From Streptosporangiaceae bacterium (lineage in GTDB: Bacteria; Actinomycetota; Actinomycetes; Streptosporangiales; Streptosporangiaceae), in the NCBI GenBank assembly GCA_030043395.1, contig JASHXW010000236.1, positions 1-6,629 on the forward strand: DNA of 6,629 bases. The letters are read 5' to 3'. Positions within the stretch are counted from its first letter, which is position 1. Each line of letters starts with the position of its first letter. The notes under the pieces were generated by a model. It was given only the letters and a program-made list of their open reading frames with translations, was not told where the DNA came from and did no database searches. The position numbers and the translations under genes were made by a program. Shown one piece after another: positions 1 through 6,249 of this stretch.

Positions 1-895
1 CGATGAACATGGTCGGCACGCCATACAGCGACGTGCACCGCTCGGCCTGGACCGCTCGCAGCGACTCGGCCGGGTCGAAGCCGGGAGCAGGGATCACGAT
101 GCAGGCCCCGTGCGTCGTGCAGGCCAGGTTTCCGAGCACCATGCCGAAGCAGTGGTAGAACGGCACCGGTATGCACACCCGGTCCGCTGCCGTGTACTTG
201 CACCCTTCCGCGATGAAGAACGCGTTGTTGAGGATGTTGTGGTGCGACAAGGTCGCGCCCTTGGGGAACCCGGTTGTCCCGCTGGTGTACTGGATGTTGA
301 TCGGGTCGTCGAACGCCAGCGTCGCCTCCCGCTCGGAGAGCGGGTCCTGCTCGTCAGCCTGGCCGGCCCCGGTCGCCTTCAGCTCAGCCGCGGCGCCGGT
401 GGCGAACAGCGCCTCCCACGCGTCCGTGCCCAGGTAGATCACCTGCTGCAGGTCAGGCAGGTCTGGCCGCACTTCCCCGACCATGCCCATGTAGTCGCTG
501 GTCTTGAAGCTCACCGCGCTGACCAGGACGCGCACGCCGGACTGGCGCAGCGCGTAGCCGAGCTCGTGACTGCGGTAGGCAGGGTTGATGTTGACCAGGA
601 TGATCCCGGCCTTGGCCGTCGCGTACTGCAGCAGGACCCACTCGGCGCAGTTCGGGGCCCAGATCCCTACCCGGTCGCCCGCCTGCAGTCCGGCTGCGAT
701 CAGGCCGCGCGCGAGTATGTCGGTCTCCGCGTCGAACTCCGCGTATGTCCAGCGCCGGCCAGTCGGCACGTCGACGAGGACCTCGGCGTCCGGGTGCGCG
801 GCCGCGACCCGCCGCAGGTTCGCGCCGATCGTCTCGCCGAGCAACTCGGTGCTCGACGCTCCGTGGCTATAGGACAGCGTTCCCTGGCTGGACAT
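1..895 (-). CDS. AMP-forming acyl-CoA synthetase (FadD-type), N-terminal part, truncated by the window edge
   Basis: The gene reads leftward from an ATG at 893-895 and stays open for 298 codons to the window edge. Family members are about 540 residues, so roughly the last 45% is missing. These enzymes activate a carboxylic acid with ATP to an acyl-adenylate and transfer it to coenzyme A. The sequence shows the phosphate-binding motif YTSGTTGFPKG at residues 203-213, the stretch GDRVGIWAPNCAEW at 73-86 and VNINPAY at 101-107, all typical of medium/long-chain fatty acyl-CoA ligases, and ends inside the YGVPT segment (291-295). The start is backed by GGAGG on the minus strand 8 nt upstream. The N-terminus (SYSHGASSTELLGETIGANL) resembles mycobacterial FadD35-like proteins, but this is from memory and no symbol is given. 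Substrate chain length cannot be read from this part, and the adenylation C-domain lies outside the window. It is divergent from the nfeD/SPFH pair. Confidence 0.93.
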   Translation of the reverse strand, partial: MSSQGTLSYSHGASSTELLGETIGANLRRVAAAHPDAEVLVDVPTGRRWTYAEFDAETDILARGLIAAGLQAGDRVGIWAPNCAEWVLLQYATAKAGIILVNINPAYRSHELGYALRQSGVRVLVSAVSFKTSDYMGMVGEVRPDLPDLQQVIYLGTDAWEALFATGAAAELKATGAGQADEQDPLSEREATLAFDDPINIQYTSGTTGFPKGATLSHHNILNNAFFIAEGCKYTAADRVCIPVPFYHCFGMVLGNLACTTHGACIVIPAPGFDPAESLRAVQAERCTSLYGVPTMFI

Positions 896-903
896 GACCG
901 ATT

Positions 904-919
904 CCTCCGCGAGCTCGCG
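904..919 (-). promoter_or_regulatory. Ribosome binding site of the acyl-CoA synthetase, abutting a 12-bp palindrome
   Basis: The plus strand CCTCC at 904-908 gives GGAGG on the minus strand, 8 nt before the synthetase ATG, and so fixes that start. The perfect palindrome CGCGAGCTCGCG lies at 908-919 and shares one base with the Shine-Dalgarno sequence. In RNA a self-complementary 12-mer would fold poorly because no loop is left, so if it matters it is more likely a DNA site. That role is inference. Confidence 0.6.
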
Positions 920-989
920 AGCTGATTACCCCATCGTGCCGGTTAGACCTGCCAGGTGTGAAGCGCCCTGCCGCGAAGCGCTAGCCGCG

Positions 990-1016
990 TGCCCGGCTCG
1001 CGAGTCGAGCCGGGCA
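990..1016. repeat. Inverted repeat: 11-bp perfect stem, 5-nt loop
   Basis: TGCCCGGCTCG (990-1000) and CGAGCCGGGCA (1006-1016) are exact reverse complements separated by CGAGT. No T-run follows on either strand, and it lies between two genes that point away from each other, so a terminator for either gene makes no sense. It could be an operator, or a hairpin in the long leader of the leftward transcript. Its function is not known. Confidence 0.75.
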
Positions 1017-1052
1017 TTAGGGCTGCGAAAGGAAATATGCCATCGCGCTCCG

Positions 1053-1080
1053 GCAGGACTATCGTGAATAAAGCAGGACT
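1053..1080 (+). promoter_or_regulatory. Possible promoter region of the nfeD operon with two 8-bp direct repeats
   Basis: GCAGGACT occurs at 1053-1060 and again at 1073-1080, 20 bp apart, which is close to two helical turns. Between them sits TATCGT (1060-1065), which fits the actinobacterial TANNNT -10 pattern. No convincing -35 is seen (TGCCAT at 1038-1043, 16-bp spacing, is weak). If used, the leader would be about 65 nt. This is a weak call from pattern only. Confidence 0.25.
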
Positions 1081-1135
1081 CGATCGGACTGGCCGCGGGC
1101 TGAACTCGCGGCCTGCGGATTGACCGGAGCAGCGC

Positions 1136-1567
1136 GTGGGCCTGTGGATTATCTGGCTTATCGTGGCAGTCATTCTCGGCGTTGCCGAGATCATGACGGT
1201 GACACTGGCATTCGGGCTAGTGGCAATTGGGGCACTGGCGGCCGCGATCGCCGGCGGCATCGGCGCCGACGCCGCCATCCAGCTCGGGGTCTTCGTCGTC
1301 GTCTCGGTCGCGGGGGTAGTCCTGGTCAGGCCGGTCGCGATGCGCCACCTGCACCGGCGTCCTGGCATCCGGACCGGCACGGCGGCGCTGGTCGGCCAGA
1401 CGGGGCTCGTCCTGGCCGACGTCGGCCCGCATAGCGGCCGGATCAGGATCGGCGGCGAGGAGTGGTCGGCCCGCCCGTATGACGAGACGTCCGTGATCCC
1501 GGCCGGGACGACGGTCGACATCCTGCAGATCAAGGGCGCCATGGCCCTTGTCCACCCGAGGGACTAA
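1136..1567 (+). CDS. Short NfeD-like membrane protein (NfeD1b type)
   Basis: This 143-residue protein belongs to the short NfeD family, partners of SPFH proteins in membrane microdomains. It lacks the ClpP-like protease domain of long NfeD proteins. Three hydrophobic segments are visible at about residues 3-22, 25-43 and 48-66, followed by a basic stretch (MRHLHRRPG). The C-terminal OB-fold-like domain spans about 80-143, with the family pattern GRIRIGGEEWSAR at 101-113 and a closing VDILQIKGAMALVHP. The GTG start at 1136 is preceded by GGAG at 1126-1129 with 6 nt spacing, and the protein begins directly with the first membrane segment. The stop is 10 nt before the SPFH start, so the two are very likely one operon, as in Rv1487-Rv1488. 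The exact biochemical role of short NfeD proteins is unsettled; they are thought to help assemble or stabilise the SPFH partner. Confidence 0.9.
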   Translation: MGLWIIWLIVAVILGVAEIMTVTLAFGLVAIGALAAAIAGGIGADAAIQLGVFVVVSVAGVVLVRPVAMRHLHRRPGIRTGTAALVGQTGLVLADVGPHSGRIRIGGEEWSARPYDETSVIPAGTTVDILQIKGAMALVHPRD

Positions 1568-1577
1568 GGGGTTAGCC

Positions 1578-2666
1578 ATGTCCGCTGAAGCCATTGTCTT
1601 CATCGTCCTGGCTGTCATCGTTGTCGTTGCCTTCGTCGGAACCATTAGCCGGTGCATCTGGCTAGTGCCTCCTTCCAGGGCCAGGAATGTCGAGCGGCTC
1701 GGCCAGTTCCACAAGACGATGCAGCCGGGCCTGAACCTCGTCATTCCGATGATCGACAAGGTCAAGGACCTGATCGACTTGCGCGAGCAGGTGGTGTCGT
1801 TCACCGGCCAGCGCGTGATCACCGAGGACAACGTCGTCGTAGCCATCGACACGGTGCTGTTCTTCCAGGTCACCGATCCCCGCGCGGCTGACTACGAGAT
1901 CGTGAACTACATCCAGGCGATCGAGCAGCTCGCCGCGACCATGCTGCGCAGCGTGATCGGCAGCATGGACCTGGAGCAGACGCTGACCTCGCGCGACAAG
2001 ATCAACACGTTGCTGCGCGGAGTGCTCGACGATGCCTCGACCAAGTGGGGCATCCGGGTGACCAGGGTCGAGATCCGCTCGATCGACCCGCCGCAGAGCA
2101 TCAAGGACGCGATGGAGAAGCAGCTTAAGGCCGAGCGCGAGAAGCGAGCAGCGATCCTGAACGCCGAGGGCCTGCAGCAAGCCCAGGTGCTCACCGCCGA
2201 GGGCGACAAGAAAGGCGCGATCCTGCGCGCGGAGGGCGAGAAGCAGGCCGCGATCCTGCGCGCCGAGGGCCAGGCAGAGGCGATCGCGACGGTGTTCGCG
2301 TCCATTCACCAGGGCGATCCCGACCCGAAGCTGCTCGCCTACCAGTACCTGCAGACCCTTCCGCAGCTCGCGGCCGGCCAGGGCAACACGGTGTGGATGA
2401 TTCCCAGCGAGCTCACCGGCGCGCTGCGGGCGCTCAGCTCCGCGTTCGGACCCAAGGGCGATAACGAGGCCGTCCCCCCGGCCGGCCGCCCCACCCCGGC
2501 GGCCAGCGCCGATCAGCTCGATGGCAGCGGCGGCGCGGAGCTGTCACCAGGAACGCAGGACTGGATGCCGGCGCTCGGCCAGCACGTTGCGGAGGAAGTT
2601 CGCAGCGCCTTCGCGGACGACGATGGCAGCGAGGAGATAACGCCCCAGCTACAGGCGGACGGCTAG
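1578..2666 (+). CDS. SPFH/Band 7 (stomatin/paraslipin-like) membrane protein
   Basis: This 362-residue protein has an N-terminal membrane anchor (about 5-23), then an SPFH/Band 7 domain at about 25-190, including VPPSRARNVERLGQF, PGLNLVIPMIDKV and the segment ending EIRSIDPPQSIKDAMEKQLKAEREKRA. A coiled coil follows, in which AEG recurs at 196, 207, 218 and 229, an 11-residue period. After a last conserved part (DPKLLAYQYLQTLPQLA, 249-265) comes a tail from about 291 that is rich in Pro, Ala and Gly and then acidic, probably disordered. Such proteins oligomerise at the membrane and scaffold microdomains or regulate membrane proteases. The ATG at 1578 follows AAGGGG (1566-1571, 6 nt spacing) and the nfeD stop. 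An in-frame TTG at 1548 would lie inside nfeD and add ten residues with no family support. The end overlaps the convergent menA gene by 18 bp. Confidence 0.93.
   Translation: MSAEAIVFIVLAVIVVVAFVGTISRCIWLVPPSRARNVERLGQFHKTMQPGLNLVIPMIDKVKDLIDLREQVVSFTGQRVITEDNVVVAIDTVLFFQVTDPRAADYEIVNYIQAIEQLAATMLRSVIGSMDLEQTLTSRDKINTLLRGVLDDASTKWGIRVTRVEIRSIDPPQSIKDAMEKQLKAEREKRAAILNAEGLQQAQVLTAEGDKKGAILRAEGEKQAAILRAEGQAEAIATVFASIHQGDPDPKLLAYQYLQTLPQLAAGQGNTVWMIPSELTGALRALSSAFGPKGDNEAVPPAGRPTPAASADQLDGSGGAELSPGTQDWMPALGQHVAEEVRSAFADDDGSEEITPQLQADG
2130..2294 (+). repeat. 33-bp (11-codon) internal repeats encoding the SPFH coiled coil
   Basis: Residues 185-239 of the SPFH protein are built from five 11-residue units, each carrying A-E at the same place (A185, A196, A207, A218, A229); four of them read AEG. 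The best pair is AILRAEG at 214-220 and 225-231. An 11-residue period (hendecad) gives a near-straight amphipathic helix or right-handed coiled coil, and is known from flotillin and stomatin-type proteins. Confidence 0.8.
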
Positions 2667-3521
2667 GCCCACCGTCAGCAGCAGCCCGAACGCGAGCTGC
2701 AGCCGTCCGGTCTGCCCGAGCACGTCGATCAGGCTCCGGCCTGAGGCTGAGCCGAGTACCTGCCTGACCGGGCCGATCGCCAGCGGCAGCGCGGCCAGCG
2801 CCAGCAAGGCAAGCGGGGCGACTGGTGCCATCGCCACCGCGACGGCGAACGGCACCAGAAGGCAGGCGCTGTACAAGACGCGGGTGCGCCTGTCTCCGAG
2901 CACGACGGCTAGCGTGCGCTTGCCGGTGCTCTCGTCGGTCGGGATGTCACGCAGGTTGTTGATGACCAGCAGCGCGCACGCGAGCAGGCCGACAGGGACC
3001 GCGGCCGCGGCGGCCAGCCAGCTGAGCCGGTCCATCTGCACGAAGGCCGTTCCAGCGACGGCGACCACGCCGAAGAACGCGAACACGGATACCTCGCCAA
3101 GCGCCCGGTACCCGTATGGCCGGCTGCCTCCGGTGTAGAACCACGCCGCCCCGATCGCGGCCGCGCCGAGCAGCACTAGCCACCAGGAGACGACGGCGGC
3201 GAGTACCAGGCCTGCCAGGCCAGCCACGAGGAACGAGCCCAGTGCCGCGCCAGCGACCTGGCGCGGCGAGGCTAGCTTCGAGCCGACAAGCCGGACCGGG
3301 CCGACGCGCTGCTCGTCGGTGCCGCGTATGCCGTCGCTGTAGTCGTTGGCGTAGTTGACGCCAACCTGCAGGGCAAGCGCGACGACCAGGGCGAGTGCCG
3401 CACGCCACGCGATGAAGTCGCCGTAGCCCGCCGCGACGCCCGAGCCGACGGCTACCGGAACGACGGCTGCGGGCAGCGTCCGCGGCCTTGCGCCCTGCAC
3501 CCAGTCTCGTGTCGCGGTCAT
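2649..3521 (-). CDS. menA: 1,4-dihydroxy-2-naphthoate polyprenyltransferase (MenA)
   Basis: MenA joins a polyprenyl diphosphate to 1,4-dihydroxy-2-naphthoate, giving demethylmenaquinone, a late membrane step of menaquinone synthesis. The 290-residue protein is a UbiA-family polytopic membrane enzyme with about eight or nine hydrophobic segments. Both Asp-rich motifs are present: NYANDYSDG at 56-64 (D60, D63), followed by GIRGTDEQRVGPVRLVGS, and NNLRDIPTD at 188-196 (D192, D196). YTGGSRPYGYRALGE (129-143) is a further MenA signature. The start is placed at the ATG at 3519-3521 because the protein then begins MTATRDWVQGARPRTLP, matching the usual actinobacterial N-terminus (something-WV-GARPRTLP). 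An in-frame GTG at 3555-3557 would add 12 residues and has no Shine-Dalgarno sequence. No other men genes are in the window. Its 3' end overlaps the SPFH gene tail to tail. Confidence 0.95.
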   Translation of the reverse strand: MTATRDWVQGARPRTLPAAVVPVAVGSGVAAGYGDFIAWRAALALVVALALQVGVNYANDYSDGIRGTDEQRVGPVRLVGSKLASPRQVAGAALGSFLVAGLAGLVLAAVVSWWLVLLGAAAIGAAWFYTGGSRPYGYRALGEVSVFAFFGVVAVAGTAFVQMDRLSWLAAAAAVPVGLLACALLVINNLRDIPTDESTGKRTLAVVLGDRRTRVLYSACLLVPFAVAVAMAPVAPLALLALAALPLAIGPVRQVLGSASGRSLIDVLGQTGRLQLAFGLLLTVGLAVRL

Positions 3522-3666
3522 CGTCTGACTACCCGGCCTGTGCTCATCGCGGCTCACAGACTAACTGTGGATCCGGTTATAGCGGACAACCGGGGACCGG
3601 CCGCCATGTTCACGGTGACTCTGTTCCGCGTGGCGATACGAACTCGCCGGGATCATGAGATGGCGG
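3522..3666 (-). promoter_or_regulatory. Intergenic region upstream of menA with a candidate -10 box and small dyads
   Basis: These 145 bases separate menA from the upstream NERD gene on the same strand. On the minus strand TATAAC (plus 3576-3581) could be a -10 box, giving a leader of about 45 nt to the menA ATG; no good -35 is seen. Just downstream lies the dyad CACAG-ACTAA-CTGTG (3555-3569), placed where a repressor could act. CCGGTT/AACCGG (3573-3578 and 3588-3593) surrounds the box. GGCGA/TCGCC (3632-3636 and 3644-3648) is a weak 5-bp hairpin after the NERD gene, without a T-run, and is poor as a terminator. Confidence 0.3.
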
Positions 3667-4629
3667 TCAGCGGCGGGGTGGCAGCGCGTGCGCTGCGGCG
3701 GAGAGGATCTTCGCGATGTCGCTGGACGGAAGCTGGCGGTGCCGCGTCTCCTTCGACTGGCGCCGGAAGTACGTGCTGATCCGGCTGCCGTCGAACACGT
3801 CCACGCCCTTGAACCTCATGATCACCCACGGGAGTGCTGGCCCGTAGATGACCATCGCGGGCTGCACGCGGACGCGGCGACCGAGTTGGGCCTCGATCAG
3901 TGCCTGAGCGCGGTCCGCCTCCATCTGCGCGTGATCCAGCTTCGGCCCCAGGTTGTCCTTGCCGTAGAACAGCTGGCCGCCTCGAGCCCGGATCTGCAGC
4001 CGGTTGTCCAGGCGCTCGTCGTCCACGGAGAAGACGCCACCAGGGCCGACGACGAGATGGTCAATGACGTGCCGCGTACCGGGAATGGTGCGCGTATTGA
4101 GTGTCACGTAGCCCGCGGGCTCGAGCATCTTCAGCTTGCGGGTGGTGAGTCGCTGCGCCGCGGTCACGCGAGCTGACGCGGGAACCACCGAGAGCCGCCT
4201 GGACTCCAGGAGCATGTCCCCGGCGATGTAGACAGCGGTGGCGGTCAGCCCGATCCGCCAGCCGAGCCAGAACAGGAAGCCGAAGTAGATCACGATCGCG
4301 ACGACGGTCCTGACGATCCAAAAGCGCAGCCGCGGATCGTCGCGCACGCGCGGGTTGATCAGCGGGCGGCTGGTTATGGGCTGGCCGGGGAGCGGCCGGC
4401 CCGGACGAACCTGGCGTCGCGCGGTCGTGCCCGGGACCGCTGCGGGTAGCTCCAGCGTGTCATCATCGCCCCGGCGGGAGCGGGCATCGTCCGTGCCTAG
4501 GTCAGCCTGGCCTGCGCCTGGTCCGTTCTGAGTCGGCCCGTTCTGCCTGCGGAAGAGCGCGCGCAGCCCCGTGAGACCCCCCGCTTCGTCGGTCGGACGG
4601 CTGGGCGGATCCTGGACGTCCGGGTCCAT
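3667..4629 (-). CDS. Membrane-anchored NERD-domain protein of unknown function
   Basis: This 320-residue protein has three parts. Residues 1-100 are rich in Pro, Gly, Arg and Asp and probably disordered. Two hydrophobic segments follow at about 104-122 and 126-140. From about 155 to 270 lies a NERD (nuclease-related) domain, recognisable from AGYVTLNTRTIPGTRHVIDHLVVGPGGVFSVD (172-203 region). NERD is a PD-(D/E)xK-like fold, but the lysine expected shortly after GVF is not seen here: the segment reads SVDDERLDN (201-209), with Glu205 and Arg206 in the likely place. Nuclease activity is therefore doubtful. Two ATGs two codons apart (4633-4635 and 4627-4629) could be the start. The inner one is chosen because a TAGGCT box ends 7 nt before it, as in leaderless transcripts. 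The frame stays open upstream to 4743, but that extension is basic and lies in the promoter region of the divergent gene. Cellular role unknown. Confidence 0.8.
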   Translation of the reverse strand: MDPDVQDPPSRPTDEAGGLTGLRALFRRQNGPTQNGPGAGQADLGTDDARSRRGDDDTLELPAAVPGTTARRQVRPGRPLPGQPITSRPLINPRVRDDPRLRFWIVRTVVAIVIYFGFLFWLGWRIGLTATAVYIAGDMLLESRRLSVVPASARVTAAQRLTTRKLKMLEPAGYVTLNTRTIPGTRHVIDHLVVGPGGVFSVDDERLDNRLQIRARGGQLFYGKDNLGPKLDHAQMEADRAQALIEAQLGRRVRVQPAMVIYGPALPWVIMRFKGVDVFDGSRISTYFRRQSKETRHRQLPSSDIAKILSAAAHALPPRR

Positions 4630-4636
4630 ATTCATG

Positions 4637-4642
4637 AGCCTA
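4637..4642 (-). promoter_or_regulatory. Candidate leaderless -10 box (TAGGCT) of the NERD gene
   Basis: On the minus strand TAGGCT is followed by 7 nt and then the inner ATG at 4627-4629. This is the spacing of actinobacterial leaderless promoters (TANNNT with transcription starting at the start codon). The -35 position (TGTTCG, plus 4660-4665, 17-bp spacer) is poor. No Shine-Dalgarno sequence is present, which agrees with leaderless initiation. Confidence 0.45.
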
Positions 4643-4750
4643 ATCGAATCGGGTCGCGCCGAACATGATCGTGGCCGCTGTCGCACCCGGCGTTTCCGGA
4701 TGTGAAGTGGCACACATCGGGCCGCCCTGGATCTTTGCTGCACGGGCGTC

Positions 4751-4756
4751 TACTGT
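4751..4756 (+). promoter_or_regulatory. Candidate leaderless -10 box (TACTGT) of the amidase gene
   Basis: TACTGT is followed by 8 nt and the GTG at 4765-4767, with no Shine-Dalgarno sequence between, so transcription probably starts at or next to the start codon. TGGATC at 4728-4733 (17-bp spacer) is a weak -35 candidate. Together with the box at 4637-4642, it forms a compact divergent promoter pair. Confidence 0.45.
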
Positions 4757-4764
4757 TCGCTAGC

Positions 4765-6201
4765 GTGACGCAGATTCATGACATGACCGTGGTCGAGCTC
4801 CGCAACGCCATCCGGGAAGGCCAGCTCTCCCCAGTCGAAATCGCCGAGCACTACCTGGATCGGATCGACCGCCTGAACGAGCAGACGGGTGCCTTCTACA
4901 CCGTCACCGAGGACCTGGCGCGGGAGCAGGCCGCGGCGGCCGAGAAGCTGGTCACCGAAAGTCGCCGCGCTGGCGAGCCCGCCGATGGCCTGCCTGAGCT
5001 GGCCGGGATCCCGATCCCGATCAAGGACCTGAACATGCTCGCCGGGGTCCGGATGACCATGGGCAGCACGGTCTACGCCGACTTCGTTCCCGCCGAGGAC
5101 GACTTCAGCGTCGCGGAGCTGCGCAAGGCGGGTGTCGTGATCACCGGCAAGACTGCCACGCCCGAGTTCGGGCTCCCTTGCTACACCGAGACCAGGATCG
5201 GCCCGCCCGCCCGGACGCCGTGGGACCTCAGCCGGTCGGCGGGCGGCTCGAGCGGCGGCGCCGCCGCCGCGGTCGCTGCGGGCCTCGCCCCGGCGGCCCA
5301 GGGAAGTGACGGCGGCGGCTCGATCCGGATCCCGTCCAGCGTGTGCGGCCTGTTCGGCATCAAGCCAAGTCGCGGCCGGATTTCCCACGGCCCGATCGTG
5401 CCCGACCTCGCCGGCCTGTCCACCGACGGGCCGATCGCGCGGACTGTCGAGGACGCGGCCTTGCTGCTCGACGTGATGACCTGCAACTACCCGGGTGACA
5501 TGTACACGCTGCCGCCCCTTCCCGACGGCGAGACCTTCCTCGGCTACACCCGCCGCGAGCCCGGCAAGCTGCGGATCGGCCGGTCGATCGCCAACGTCGT
5601 GCCGGGCGCCACCGCGCACCCGGATTGCGTGGCCGCCTTCGAGAGCGCGAGCAAGGTGCTCGCCGATCTTGGTCACGAGGTCGAGGACGTCGAGCTGCCA
5701 TTCGGCGAGGACGCTCTGCCGTTCTTCGAGACCTTGTGGTACTCGATGGCGACGCTCACGCCAGTCGACCCGGCGCAGGAAGGCGAGCTGCTGCCGCTGA
5801 CTCAGTACCTGCGAAGCAAGGGCGCCGAGGTCACGGCGAGCCAGCTCATGTTCGCCGAGGCGTACCTGCAGGGCAGCACCCGGCACGCGCTGGCGGTACT
5901 GAATCGCTACGACGCCTTCCTCAGCCCTACGGTCGCGCTGCCGCCCAGGCCGGTCGGCTGGTTCGACGAGGTGGATCCGGCCGAGAACTTCGAGCGCCAG
6001 AAGCGCTTCGCCCCGTACGCGGCCCTGTACAACATCTCGGGCCAGCCGGCGGTGAACCTGCCGCTGCATTTCAACGAGGAAGGGCTGCCGATCGGCGTCA
6101 TGCTGGCCGGCCGGATCGGCGACGAGGCAACCCTGATCTCGCTGTCCGCGCAGGTCGAGGCAGCGCATCCGTGGCGGGACCGGCACCCGGCCATCTGGTA
6201 A
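4765..6201 (+). CDS. Amidase signature family hydrolase
   Basis: This 478-residue enzyme hydrolyses an amide bond through a Ser-cisSer-Lys triad. All three residues are visible with family spacing: Lys87 in IPIPIKDLN, cis-Ser162 in AGGSSGGAAAA (160-170), and the nucleophile Ser186 in GSDGGGSIRIPSS (180-192). The Lys-to-Ser intervals of 75 and 24 residues equal those of fatty acid amide hydrolase. The pattern SDGGGSIRIP followed by CGLFGIKPSRGR recalls the 6-aminohexanoate-cyclic-dimer hydrolase (NylA) and related bacterial amidases rather than GatA, and no gatB or gatC is nearby. The natural substrate cannot be deduced. The GTG at 4765 is chosen because the protein then opens VTQIHDMTVVELRNAI, the usual N-terminus of the family, and a -10-like box lies 8 nt upstream. 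An in-frame ATG at 4702 would add 21 unsupported residues; the ATG at 4783 would cut a conserved helix. No signal peptide, so probably cytoplasmic. Confidence 0.92.
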   Translation: MTQIHDMTVVELRNAIREGQLSPVEIAEHYLDRIDRLNEQTGAFYTVTEDLAREQAAAAEKLVTESRRAGEPADGLPELAGIPIPIKDLNMLAGVRMTMGSTVYADFVPAEDDFSVAELRKAGVVITGKTATPEFGLPCYTETRIGPPARTPWDLSRSAGGSSGGAAAAVAAGLAPAAQGSDGGGSIRIPSSVCGLFGIKPSRGRISHGPIVPDLAGLSTDGPIARTVEDAALLLDVMTCNYPGDMYTLPPLPDGETFLGYTRREPGKLRIGRSIANVVPGATAHPDCVAAFESASKVLADLGHEVEDVELPFGEDALPFFETLWYSMATLTPVDPAQEGELLPLTQYLRSKGAEVTASQLMFAEAYLQGSTRHALAVLNRYDAFLSPTVALPPRPVGWFDEVDPAENFERQKRFAPYAALYNISGQPAVNLPLHFNEEGLPIGVMLAGRIGDEATLISLSAQVEAAHPWRDRHPAIW

Positions 6202-6206
6202 AGCTG

Positions 6207-6249
6207 CCTGCCGGGCCTGCCGGGCCTGCCGGACTGCCGAGCTGCCGGG
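6207..6249 (+). repeat. Run of 9-bp direct repeats (CCTGCCGGG)
   Basis: CCTGCCGGG occurs at 6207-6215 and 6216-6224, with CCTGCCGGA at 6225-6233 and two decayed copies (CTGCCGAG, CTGCCGGG) up to 6249. The last copy forms the left arm of the hairpin at 6241-6268, and the earlier copies could pair with the same right arm. It begins just after the amidase stop codon and may have grown by replication slippage. Confidence 0.75.

Larger units (their letters stand above)
896..1135. other. Divergent intergenic region between the acyl-CoA synthetase and the nfeD/SPFH operon
   Basis: No gene is visible in these 240 bases. The region must hold the promoters of both flanking transcription units. It contains the synthetase ribosome binding site, an inverted repeat at 990-1016, an AT-richer patch at about 1027-1074 and a pair of 8-bp direct repeats. 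No clear -35/-10 pair for the leftward gene was found. Confidence 0.7.

Noticed and set aside
110..925. 271-residue open frame on the plus strand
   Set aside because: It lies antisense to the acyl-CoA synthetase, has Arg/Val/Pro-rich composition typical of high-GC shadow frames, and shows no domain.
1548..1577. Earlier TTG start for the SPFH protein
   Set aside because: It lies inside nfeD, lacks a ribosome binding site of its own, and adds ten residues before a normal membrane anchor; the ATG at 1578 has a good Shine-Dalgarno sequence.
3522..3557. Earlier GTG start for menA
   Set aside because: No Shine-Dalgarno sequence, and the extra 12 residues are not expected in actinobacterial MenA, which normally begins a few residues before GARPRTLP.
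3540..3779. 79-residue plus-strand frame across the menA-NERD intergenic region
   Set aside because: No ribosome binding site, no recognisable domain, and its second half is antisense to the NERD gene.
4630..4743. N-terminal extension of the NERD protein
   Set aside because: It is an Arg-rich stretch with no family support that would cover the promoter region of the divergent amidase gene.
4765..6201. Glutamyl-tRNA(Gln) amidotransferase subunit A (GatA)
   Set aside because: No gatB or gatC neighbours, and the SDGGGSIRIP nucleophile motif is closer to NylA-like amidases than to the usual GTDTGGSIR of GatA.
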